A DNA stretch of 33,292 nt, taken from NCBI RefSeq assembly GCF_000231445.1, contig NZ_AGFR01000014.1, positions 1 to 33,292 on the forward strand, given 5' to 3'. A program made the translations under genes and the position numbers. This DNA is from Commensalibacter intestini A911. GTDB taxonomy: Bacteria > Pseudomonadota > Alphaproteobacteria > Acetobacterales > Acetobacteraceae. This document shows positions 1 through 7,758 of the stretch, one piece after another. Each line of letters starts with the position of its first letter. The first letter of the stretch is position 1. Under the pieces are notes generated by a model. It was not told the origin of the DNA. It ran no database searches and was given only the letters and a program-made list of their open reading frames with translations.

Positions 1-3000
1 CTATATGTATTTCCTTTAACATCAACAGGTTGAAGTCTCTCACCTTTTTGTGTGATCAAGCAAAGAGCTGGGTCACGGGTAACTTCAGGTTTAGAAACAA
101 GTGCATATCCTTGTTGTGTTGCGCGACGATCCAAACGTTGCCAAATTGGCTCTACTTGGTCTCTTGCAACAGTCAATGGTGCAGCTGCACTATTTTCCCA
201 ACTTTGATGGTCTGCATTTTCGTCAAAGGTTAAGTGCAAGTTAGCAACATCACCGTTGAATAAATGACGATCATCTGTGTTCAAATATGACTCAGTTGTT
301 AGATTTTCTGATAACAGAATTGAGTGTGTTTCTGTTTCAATATGGTAAACAGTAAATTGTTCAATGGTTGTATCTACGATAATAGAACGTCCATTAACCA
401 ACATACGTGCTGGGATCAGCCCACCATCAACAAAAATGGTATGTTCTGGGGTTACCAATAAATCACGACAAGGTTGGTTTAATCCAAATGCATGTGCTTT
501 GATACGAACAGGATATAATGGACCTTTATTTTCATAATGGTTTACATTGACATCCATATTACCAGCCCAAACAATTTCCTTGCTGACCTGTTGTCCATTC
601 TCAAGGGTAACCACATGATCACCAGCTTTAAGGTTTTCAACAGTAACTTCACCTTCTGGTGTCAAAAGATGAGTGCCCGTTAAGAAACACTTCGTGATAA
701 CCAAATCATAACCCGTAGGAGAAGCACCATCCGTTGTAATCAAGACGTTTGGAACTTCACCTTCAACAGCAGGTGTATAATTAAACTGAGCCAGCTGTTC
801 TGTTTTTCCAGTGGTTGCATTCACATAGCTAACTGTTAAGACACCATCAGCATAACTGGTGATATAACGAGTTTCGTCAAGGTAACCATCTTGCGCTGCA
901 AATACCAATTTATGTGATAATGCAAAGTTATTAATAGTTAATCGACCACTTTCATCCACAATATTACCAGCATAAGCATAAATACCATTTGCTTGATTAC
1001 TATCAAAATTAACAGTGTGATAACTCATACTACTTCTAGCAGTAATAGCTTGACCCGCAATAATAACCTCACCGCCATTCACGTTAATAACTGGCATACT
1101 CGTAGCTGTTGCAGTTGTTTGCAAGCTATTAATCGTTAGAGTAGCACCAGTAGAAACATTAACAGTAACAGTACCCTCTGAATTATCTAATGATAAATTC
1201 TGAATGGTTACATCAGCACCAGAAGAAACGTTCAATACACCAGAATCTGAAAGTGTTACAGTATTAGCAAAAGTGTAATCACCCATATTCAAGATATTGT
1301 TGTTATTAACTGTAGCAGAAGTAATAGTTAATGTAGCGGTTGAACCTTCAGTAGGAGTAGCTGCATTACCGGTATCAAATACCCCACCACTAATTGCGGC
1401 ACCAAAGTTAATAGCACCTAAACCACCAGAAGCACCAGCACCAATCACAACACTATTCTGATTAGCAGCAAAGCTCCATCCAGCAACTGAGAAACTTGCA
1501 TTAGAACCAAATGTTATTGATGTTGCAACAGCATTCATATTAACAGTACTAACTTCGAAGTTTGTATTAGCACCAATATTCAATGTAGCTGCCTCAGCAG
1601 TATTAGCGATAAGGATATTACCATTCACTGCTAACGTACCACTACCACCATAAGTAAGACTGGTTGTTGCAGCACTAAGTTGAATACCATTTATACCAAT
1701 ACTTACATTATTACCAGCAGCAGCTGAAATTAATGTATTGGTTCCAACACCAGCAATACCTGTAAGATGAATATGACCACCTGTACCCGAAATCGTAAGG
1801 GTATTTGATGCATTCATAATAACATTACCACCAGAAATTTGTCCACCTAAAGTAAGTGAATTGTTACTGGTAAGAATAACATTGCCCATTTCTAAAGTTG
1901 ATGTTGCATTACCACTAGCATCAACGCTACCAGCAATACCTGTATCAAACCCACCATCTCTAGCAGTAGCAGCAAATGTAATATTTCCTAGTGTACCTGT
2001 AGCACCTGCGCCCAATACGATCTTATCGGAAACACCGCTAATATTCCATCCAGCACCAACATTATAGTTAATATTAGAACCAAATGATAAAGTAGGAGCA
2101 TTTCCTACAATACTAACGTTATTAGCAACATTAAATGATCCACCTGCACCTTGGCTATAATTAGCAGAAGTAGCAAGATCGAAATCGCCACCAACACTTA
2201 CGTTTGTGTTGCTACCAATAATTGTGCTAAGAGTACCACCTGCAGCTGCACTCACATTATATGTGCCTGCCATGCTGAAGTTAGCATCATTACCTACACT
2301 AACAATTTGACCTGTTCCTGCAAGTACGAAGCTATTACCTGTACCAGCGATAGCAACACTACCACCATTACCAACAGCAAAAGTTTCACCAGTTCCTGAC
2401 ATGTTAACGCCACCGGTTAAGGAAACGCTTGCACTAGAACCTAAAACAACAGATTGTGTTGTTCCTGTCAAAACCAATGAAGTAGCATTAACACTAGCAA
2501 GAGCACCAAAACTCATGATTTGGCTGGTATTTGTTACTGAAATGTTACCTGCAACAAGAGATAGATGAGCATTATCACCCATACTAAATGTTTGTTTAGT
2601 ACCATTCATAACAAGGTCAGTAGCTGCTTGAACAGTACCATTAGCGCCAAACACCATTGTTTGACCGGTACCATTTAAAAGTACAGAACCATTATCAACA
2701 ATCAAGCTATTGCTATCTGCCATTTGGAACCAGTTAGAGTTCGCAGCACCAACATTAGCACCCGCAAAGTTAACATCACCATTTGCAACACTTAAAATAC
2801 TTGAACCTTGAAGAGCAAAAATACCATTAGATAATGTATCTGTGAAACCACTTTGAAGAGTAATTGTTGTATTTAACCCAGCTGAGAAGTAGTCGTTTAC
2901 AGGAGCTGTTGTAACAACACCCGCACCCATTGACATAGTAACTGCATTTAAGACCAATGCATTGCCAAAGGTCATGCTGTTATTAGCACCATTCAAAAGA

Positions 3001-5072
3001 ACAGAACCAGATAGATCCATGGTTACATTGCTACCATAAGCCATTGCAGCAGAGCTAACGCCTTGACTGAATATATATGTAGAAGCATCATAGCTATTAT
3101 TTGTGCTTAAATAATAATCACCAATAACAACAGAGTTTGCTACTACATCAACAGTATTACCAAAAGTAAATTTACCAGCGTTTTGATTGATTTCGATGTT
3201 ACCATCATTAGCAAGAATTGACATATTGCTATGACCAGTATCATAGTCACCAGATGTCAATACGATATTGTAATTATCACCAATATTTACACTTGTTAGG
3301 CTTGTAGCAGTATATACATAGTTTAAACCACTAATTGCAGTAGCATATGCTTTATAATAGTTACCTGCACTAATTGTACCAGCACTTAAAGTACCTGTTG
3401 TAGCACCTGTAGCATCACCAGCAAGTGTCAAATAGTTACCATTACCGTCTAGATCAATACCACCAGAAAGATGAATATTTGCTCCTGCACCAATAGTAAT
3501 ACTATTATTTATTCCCGTTTGGTACCAAGAATAATCCATAGCAGAACCCGTTGTAGGGTTAATACCATTATAGTCTTTAGCAAAGTTACCAATAGAAATG
3601 TTATTAGCAGAAATTACCGCACCAGTACCAATTGATAATACCGCTGCACTTGCATCAACAACAATCGCACCATCAGATCCCAAATAGAAATTAGAACCAT
3701 TATCAATATGACCAGACTGTGCAAGGATAAGTGTTGCATTATTACCAATAGTCATAGACGCAGCAGCAGCTGATGCAGCAGCAGCAAGAATAGCACCAGT
3801 ATTTGGATCTTGCCCGTAACCAACTGACAATTCTAATGCACTTAGCGTGAAATTACTACCAGCCGAAACAATACCACCAGCCTGAGCAGCAAAGTTACCA
3901 TAGTTTGCTTGGTCTAGATCAACAGTGTTATTATCACCAATAACTAAACGACCCTTACTACCTGTATATTGGTTAGAATAAGCTGCGCCCATACCACCAT
4001 AAACATAGAAAGAGTTGTTAATCCCTGTGCTGATCAATGCACCAGAACCAACGAACATACCACTACCTGTGGTATAACCAGTACTAACTTTATCATTAGC
4101 GCCGAACATAGCTGATGCGTTCATGAACACACCAAACGTTCCACCAACATTCAATTGGACATCACTGCCAAATGAGTTGGTTACAGCTGCTAAACCGACT
4201 TGAAGATCCCCAATGGCACCCCAGTCACCGTTAACATCAGCTCTGACTCCATTTTGGAAAACAATGTTACCTGTTCTTGAGTTCTGTTGAGCTGTACCAG
4301 AACTACCACCAGCAGCCCCTTTATTAGCAACACCACCAACATAACCATTCGCACTCAAATAAGCGTTACTGTTAAGTTGTAAAGTTGGTGTTGTTTTACT
4401 GTTATAGGTTAGATTTAAGTTACCGTTAGCAGTACTAACAACACTAGTATAAGCACCACTACCAATAATCACAGCGTCATTAGCGCCAATAGTCATTGCA
4501 CCAGCAACAGAAACGGTTACTGAACCAACTGTGCTATACAAGGCACTACCTGCGCGACCATCTGAAGCTGTACGAGCACCAAATGTCACAGATGTATTTA
4601 CACCTTGAGGAGTAGCGCGTACATAACTATATACATTAGTTACACCCGCAGAAGCGTTGTTAACTATAGCATTCCAATTAGAAATAGATCGGTCAGCAAT
4701 TAAACTGTTTGCATTTACAGTACTGTTATAGTACGTAGACGCTGACATCAATGAATCTGGATATACAGCTGCATTTAAAGTAGTAGGATCACTAAAAGTA
4801 GCAGCATTTTGCAAAGTGCCATTATAGTATGTTTGATCCAAAGCAGATAGAACTGCTGAGCTGTATGCAGAATCAATAGCTGAAGCAGCTGAACCCATTG
4901 AGCTATCAGATGAAACACCTGATAAACCACTGGTCAAACTGCCAGCGCTATTTAAATTACCAGCACTAAATAAAGCGCTAGTTAACGATGATGAAACAGC
5001 ATCATCGGTTGTCGCAACAACTGTTGCGACGTTATCAATACTTGACGTATTGCTTGTGTTATCTTCAGACAT
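1..5072 (-). CDS. Large beta-helix surface protein with C-terminal Hint (hedgehog/intein) domain, 3' end outside window
   Basis: An uninterrupted minus-strand frame begins at ATG 5072, eight bases after an AGGA Shine-Dalgarno, and runs off the left edge after 1690 codons. I checked the frame at several points. The first 1461 residues are rich in Asn, Gly, Ser, Thr, Ala and Val, with short repeating strands of the kind found in parallel beta-helices (for example IGANxxV and FGSNxxF), and I see no cysteine in them. The first cysteine is C1462, in a CFLTGTH motif that opens a Hint domain. The block-B motif TPEH follows at 1541-1544. Both the cysteine and the TxxH are what self-processing Hint domains need. 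The tail after about 1600 resembles the extension seen in Acetobacteraceae Hint_2 proteins. The N-terminus is polar and Ser/Thr-rich with no visible Sec signal, so the export route is unknown. An adhesin or surface-layer role is inferred. Confidence 0.85.
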   Translation of the reverse strand, partial: MSEDNTSNTSSIDNVATVVATTDDAVSSSLTSALFSAGNLNSAGSLTSGLSGVSSDSSMGSAASAIDSAYSSAVLSALDQTYYNGTLQNAATFSDPTTLNAAVYPDSLMSASTYYNSTVNANSLIADRSISNWNAIVNNASAGVTNVYSYVRATPQGVNTSVTFGARTASDGRAGSALYSTVGSVTVSVAGAMTIGANDAVIIGSGAYTSVVSTANGNLNLTYNSKTTPTLQLNSNAYLSANGYVGGVANKGAAGGSSGTAQQNSRTGNIVFQNGVRADVNGDWGAIGDLQVGLAAVTNSFGSDVQLNVGGTFGVFMNASAMFGANDKVSTGYTTGSGMFVGSGALISTGINNSFYVYGGMGAAYSNQYTGSKGRLVIGDNNTVDLDQANYGNFAAQAGGIVSAGSNFTLSALELSVGYGQDPNTGAILAAAASAAAASMTIGNNATLILAQSGHIDNGSNFYLGSDGAIVVDASAAVLSIGTGAVISANNISIGNFAKDYNGINPTTGSAMDYSWYQTGINNSITIGAGANIHLSGGIDLDGNGNYLTLAGDATGATTGTLSAGTISAGNYYKAYATAISGLNYVYTATSLTSVNIGDNYNIVLTSGDYDTGHSNMSILANDGNIEINQNAGKFTFGNTVDVVANSVVIGDYYLSTNNSYDASTYIFSQGVSSAAMAYGSNVTMDLSGSVLLNGANNSMTFGNALVLNAVTMSMGAGVVTTAPVNDYFSAGLNTTITLQSGFTDTLSNGIFALQGSSILSVANGDVNFAGANVGAANSNWFQMADSNSLIVDNGSVLLNGTGQTMVFGANGTVQAATDLVMNGTKQTFSMGDNAHLSLVAGNISVTNTSQIMSFGALASVNATSLVLTGTTQSVVLGSSASVSLTGGVNMSGTGETFAVGNGGSVAIAGTGNSFVLAGTGQIVSVGNDANFSMAGTYNVSAAAGGTLSTIIGSNTNVSVGGDFDLATSANYSQGAGGSFNVANNVSIVGNAPTLSFGSNINYNVGAGWNISGVSDKIVLGAGATGTLGNITFAATARDGGFDTGIAGSVDASGNATSTLEMGNVILTSNNSLTLGGQISGGNVIMNASNTLTISGTGGHIHLTGIAGVGTNTLISAAAGNNVSIGINGIQLSAATTSLTYGGSGTLAVNGNILIANTAEAATLNIGANTNFEVSTVNMNAVATSITFGSNASFSVAGWSFAANQNSVVIGAGASGGLGAINFGAAISGGVFDTGNAATPTEGSTATLTITSATVNNNNILNMGDYTFANTVTLSDSGVLNVSSGADVTIQNLSLDNSEGTVTVNVSTGATLTINSLQTTATATSMPVINVNGGEVIIAGQAITARSSMSYHTVNFDSNQANGIYAYAGNIVDESGRLTINNFALSHKLVFAAQDGYLDETRYITSYADGVLTVSYVNATTGKTEQLAQFNYTPAVEGEVPNVLITTDGASPTGYDLVITKCFLTGTHLLTPEGEVTVENLKAGDHVVTLENGQQVSKEIVWAGNMDVNVNHYENKGPLYPVRIKAHAFGLNQPCRDLLVTPEHTIFVDGGLIPARMLVNGRSIIVDTTIEQFTVYHIETETHSILLSENLTTESYLNTDDRHLFNGDVANLHLTFDENADHQSWENSAAAPLTVARDQVEPIWQRLDRRATQQGYALVSKPEVTRDPALCLITQKGERLQPVDVKGNTY
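2250..2690 (-). repeat. Tandem 22-24-residue repeats inside the Hint protein
   Basis: Within the beta-helix passenger, a unit of about 22-24 residues recurs at least five times. Its pattern is hydrophobic-x-hydrophobic-x-G-T-x-Q-x-hydrophobic-x-hydrophobic-G-x-x-A-x-hydrophobic-S. Examples are MNGTKQTFSMGDNAHLSL, LTGTTQSVVLGSSASVSL, MSGTGETFAVGNGGSVAI and LAGTGQIVSVGNDANFSM. The length fits one turn of a right-handed beta-helix. The repeats are divergent at the DNA level, so this is old duplication and not a recently expanded array. Boundaries are approximate. Confidence 0.7.
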
Positions 5073-5193
5073 TAAATAATTCCTAAAAATGAATAATCAA
5101 GTTATTATTTTAGTATTTAATTTCTGTATTTATATTTAGAATTATTAAGTATTATTTATTGATTTATATAATTAAATTTTAAAGTAGCGAATC

Positions 5194-5547
5194 TTATTCA
5201 GCTTCTAGATCAGCCAAAACAATTTCCGCAAATTGAGGAACGTTAAGTGCACGCCCACCAATATTAACTACATCAAAATATTCGTTCCATTCGCTTTCAC
5301 GCAGATTCTGAGTAATATGCTTACTGACCTCTTCGATATCGACAGACCACATCACGTAGAACTCATAATCCACAACTCTAGGAATTTTAGAATCAATTTG
5401 ACCCGTAGCTATTAGCTGGACTCTATTCTCCCCAGCCAAAGAAGATAAATTTACAATCATACGTTGTAAAATTTGCTCTTTAATTGGTCTGGCAACTTTT
5501 TTCCATTTATCTTTAGGTGAAAAAACTTGCGTTACAACATAAGCCAT
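5194..5547 (-). CDS. Small conserved-type hypothetical protein, 117 aa
   Basis: The protein has 117 residues, with no signal peptide and no membrane segment. The ATG at 5547 follows a well-placed AAAGGGA. The sequence alternates amphipathic helices (residues 10-40 and 70-90) with strands (VQLIATGQI, YEFYVMWSV). This, together with the length and the ending ESEWNEYFDVVNI, suggests a small ferredoxin-like or dimeric alpha/beta-barrel fold. From memory it resembles the short DUF6616-type proteins of acetic acid bacteria, but I could not test that. It lies 121 bases upstream of the giant Hint gene, in the same direction. The very AT-rich gap shows no clear terminator, so co-transcription is possible. 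No function can be assigned. Confidence 0.7.
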   Translation of the reverse strand: MAYVVTQVFSPKDKWKKVARPIKEQILQRMIVNLSSLAGENRVQLIATGQIDSKIPRVVDYEFYVMWSVDIEEVSKHITQNLRESEWNEYFDVVNIGGRALNVPQFAEIVLADLEAE

Positions 5548-5653
5548 TTTAAATTCCCTTTTAGATATAATTATGATATCTTAATAAATAGCGGATTGAA
5601 TAGTAGCCAAATTTCACTAATAACAATATTTATCCTTAAAAGTCAATGACTAT

Positions 5654-6151
5654 TCACTTTGAAACTGGCAATAAACAGTTTTTTAAAATTGGCCCTGCGT
5701 AACGATGCCAAGTGTGCGTTTCACCAAATAAACTGATTCCTAAATAACCACGCACCTTTAATTCACCTTTATCAGAAATCCAAATTTTAGCATCATATCC
5801 CTGCTCATCTCTGGGATCAAAAATCCGCCCTAACCAACGCTTTCCCGATGAATCTGGAGTAAAATTGCGTAGCATTACAAAATTACATTGGGAGTTGCCT
5901 TTTTTACTGTTAGGAGGCAAAGGCGTTGTATATACCATTCCAACAAAGCGACCACACAAATATTGGCCACAAGAGTAAATTTGAAAAGCACCGTCATCCT
6001 CTTTAGTCGCCCATATCCCCACTTCAGGAGGAACAGTTCGCAAAGAGTTCGCAAACTGTTGAGCTCGGAGAGGCGCAGAATAAGTTAAAAGCGTAATAAA
6101 TAAAAATGCAATAAAAACAAATATATTAGAACGTTTAAATGCAATAAACAT
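5654..6151 (-). CDS. DUF2147 family exported protein
   Basis: The product has 165 residues. The N-terminal hydrophobic stretch (about residues 8-28) ends in APLRAQQ, a Sec signal peptide with cleavage near residue 30. The mature part shows the DUF2147 signature in order: GIWATKEDDGAFQIYSC, then CGRFVGM, then GRIFDPRDEQGYDAKI, then LKVRGYLGISLFGETHTW. DUF2147 proteins are small periplasmic, probably lipocalin-like beta-barrel proteins of unknown role, common in proteobacteria. The ATG at 6151 follows GAGG at seven bases. Three cysteines (YSCGQYLCG and SQC) lie in the mature region, with a fourth near the C-terminus. The gene sits 46 bases downstream of grxC on the same strand. Confidence 0.85.
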   Translation of the reverse strand: MFIAFKRSNIFVFIAFLFITLLTYSAPLRAQQFANSLRTVPPEVGIWATKEDDGAFQIYSCGQYLCGRFVGMVYTTPLPPNSKKGNSQCNFVMLRNFTPDSSGKRWLGRIFDPRDEQGYDAKIWISDKGELKVRGYLGISLFGETHTWHRYAGPILKNCLLPVSK

Positions 6152-6197
6152 TTTTAATCCTCACTTTTAACTCATCATAAAAAATACCTAAATCAAA

Positions 6198-6455
6198 CTA
6201 AATATTCAGTAACTTTTGAAGCTCACCAGATTGATTTAATGCCATTAAATCATCACATCCACCAATCCCTTTGCCATCAATAAAGATTTGCGGAACTGTT
6301 GTTTTTCCACCAGAGCGTTCAATTGCCTCTTCACGTTCTTTACTGCCTTTAGGAGCATTAATTTCATGAACTGCAACATCTTTTGCTTGAAAAAGCATCA
6401 GCGCTCTTTGACAAAAAGGGCAACCTGGTTGAGTATAGATTTCAATTTTAGCCAT
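6198..6455 (-). CDS. grxC: Glutaredoxin 3
   Basis: This is an 85-residue single-domain dithiol glutaredoxin. It reduces disulfides and mixed glutathione disulfides in the cytoplasm using glutathione. The active site CPFC is at residues 12-15. The cis-proline motif TTVPQIF and the glutathione-binding GGCDDL follow, all in the usual places. The ATG at 6455 has an AAGGA Shine-Dalgarno at eight bases. In many alphaproteobacteria grxC lies just after comF, and that order is kept here with a gap of about 100 bases. Length and motifs are typical, so the assignment is secure. Confidence 0.93.
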   Translation of the reverse strand: MAKIEIYTQPGCPFCQRALMLFQAKDVAVHEINAPKGSKEREEAIERSGGKTTVPQIFIDGKGIGGCDDLMALNQSGELQKLLNI

Positions 6456-6558
6456 TGTTTTATTCCTTATTTATAAATTTATTAATCATTTAAAATATAA
6501 ATAACTGATAAAAACAAAACAAGACTTCTATCAAATTTCTTTTATTAACCCATCAACC

Positions 6559-7245
6559 CTACATGACTTTTGCTGTAACCAACACATCAACATAAGCAAC
6601 CTCAGCATTTAACAACGTCAACGTACACTCCCTCAATGTTGATCCTGTTGTCATCACGTCATCAATCAATAAAACTCTCTTATTAGCCAATCGACCTCCC
6701 CATCTTGCCGAAACAACAAAAGCATCTTTTAACAAAGACTGACGCTCTACTTTATTAAAATGCCCGAGAACAAGAGTTTCTTTTAACCTCAATAACCCCA
6801 TAGGTAACACATCAACCTTACCCATACGTCCCAGCTGCCAAGCCAATAATGCGGATTGATTATATTTACGAAATCTTAACCTATTTTTATGTAATGGAAC
6901 AGGAATTATAAAATCTGCTTGGTGAATTAAATCTTGGGCTGAGCGATACATAAACTGAGATAAAAATCCAAGAGCCTTTTGCTGATCCCCATATTTTAGA
7001 GGCATAATTAGCTTTTTTAATCCCTCATTATAAATAAAAGGCGCCCTACAATCATGCCAAAGAATGGAAGAATCTTCACATTCCAAACAAATAAAACTAT
7101 TCCCAGCCTCTTCAGCAGAAACAAAAGGCCGCGCACAAGATTGACAATAAGGAGATTCTATAAATTCTAATTGTTTGAAACACTCGACACACACCAAACC
7201 AGCATGCGACACACGAGTGCGACACATCAAACAACGTGGAGGCAT
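6559..7245 (-). CDS. ComF family phosphoribosyltransferase-like protein
   Basis: From ATG 7245 the product has 228 residues. The N-terminus carries the zinc-ribbon cysteine pairs of ComF (CLMC at 5-8, CVEC, CQSC, CLEC). The C-terminal half is a type I phosphoribosyltransferase fold with the PRPP-binding motif VLLIDDVMTTGST. ComF proteins are linked to DNA uptake and to handling of single-stranded DNA, but their enzymatic activity is poorly defined. The start is uncertain. ATG 7245 lacks a Shine-Dalgarno, and the preceding in-frame residues (about IYHSLLNFL) look like the usual ComF leader before PPRC. A non-ATG start (TTG 7248, or ATT at 7272 near an AAGG) is therefore possible. grxC follows downstream. 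Confidence 0.88.
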   Translation of the reverse strand: MPPRCLMCRTRVSHAGLVCVECFKQLEFIESPYCQSCARPFVSAEEAGNSFICLECEDSSILWHDCRAPFIYNEGLKKLIMPLKYGDQQKALGFLSQFMYRSAQDLIHQADFIIPVPLHKNRLRFRKYNQSALLAWQLGRMGKVDVLPMGLLRLKETLVLGHFNKVERQSLLKDAFVVSARWGGRLANKRVLLIDDVMTTGSTLRECTLTLLNAEVAYVDVLVTAKVM

Positions 7246-7291
7246 CAAAAAATTTAATAATGAGTGATAAATAAAGACAAACCTTTATCCT

Positions 7292-7324
7292 GCTCTTTTT
7301 TATAATATCGCAATAAAAAAGAGC
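7292..7324. repeat. Perfect 12-bp inverted repeat between the YjbQ-family gene and comF
   Basis: GCTCTTTTTTAT at 7292-7303 is the exact reverse complement of ATAAAAAAGAGC at 7313-7324, with a 9-base loop. The G/C pairs are at the outer end of the stem and no T-run follows on either strand. It is therefore not a textbook terminator. It would form a hairpin in any transcript reading from the YjbQ-family gene into comF. It could be a processing site or an attenuator, or an operator. Confidence 0.6.
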
Positions 7325-7336
7325 TGTTAAAAAAGA

Positions 7337-7756
7337 TTATTCGCCTAATAAATGCATCGCGATTTCACGCAAATGAGGATGCTTACGATGCTCAAACAAG
7401 TAAATACCTTGCCACATTCCCATAACCATTTGCCGATTAACCACTGGAATAGACAAAGAAGTTTGCGTCAACACAGTTTTAATATGCGCAGGCATATCAT
7501 CCGCACCTTCACTACTATGCTGGTAATAACGATTTTCAGGAACCAAATCATCAAGATAAGTTAAAATATCTTGGCGGACATCCGGGTCAACATTTTCCTG
7601 AACAATAAAAGATGCGGAAGTATGCTTACACCACAATGTCAAAAGGCCTGTCACCATCCCTGTTTTTAAAATCCAATTTGATATTTCCATATTTAACATA
7701 GTCAAGGACTGACCATGCGTTTGAATTTGTAAAAAACCAGTTTGCTGCTTCATCAT
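7337..7756 (-). CDS. YjbQ / UPF0047 family protein (secondary thiamine-phosphate synthase enzyme family)
   Basis: The 139-residue product shows the full family signature: TLWCKHTSASFIVQENVDPDV, then HSSEGADDMPAHIK, then SIPVVN and the ending GIYLFEHR. Conserved histidines and acidic residues form a probable metal or phosphate site. Escherichia coli YjbQ has weak thiamine-phosphate synthase activity, but the real cellular role is unknown. The start ATG at 7756 lies two bases after the TAG stop of trpS (7759-7761), so translation is probably coupled. A second ATG follows immediately (7753). No Shine-Dalgarno stands directly upstream, which also fits coupling. Length is normal for the family. 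Confidence 0.9.
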   Translation of the reverse strand: MMKQQTGFLQIQTHGQSLTMLNMEISNWILKTGMVTGLLTLWCKHTSASFIVQENVDPDVRQDILTYLDDLVPENRYYQHSSEGADDMPAHIKTVLTQTSLSIPVVNRQMVMGMWQGIYLFEHRKHPHLREIAMHLLGE

Positions 7757-7758
7757 GA

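Noticed and set aside
1861-2399. Plus-strand open frames of 68 and 82 codons
   Set aside because: They lie antisense to the Hint protein, whose continuous 1690-codon frame, Shine-Dalgarno and domain motifs are far stronger. Their compositions mirror the repeats of the opposite strand.
1-5072. The repeats in the Hint gene as a CRISPR array or DNA satellite
   Set aside because: Repeats are conserved as protein patterns, vary at the DNA level, stay in frame, and have no constant repeat/spacer structure.
5593-5657. GAATAGT and ACTATTC arms near the DUF2147 gene
   Set aside because: The arms are only 7-8 bases long with a loop of over 40 bases; expected by chance in AT-rich DNA.
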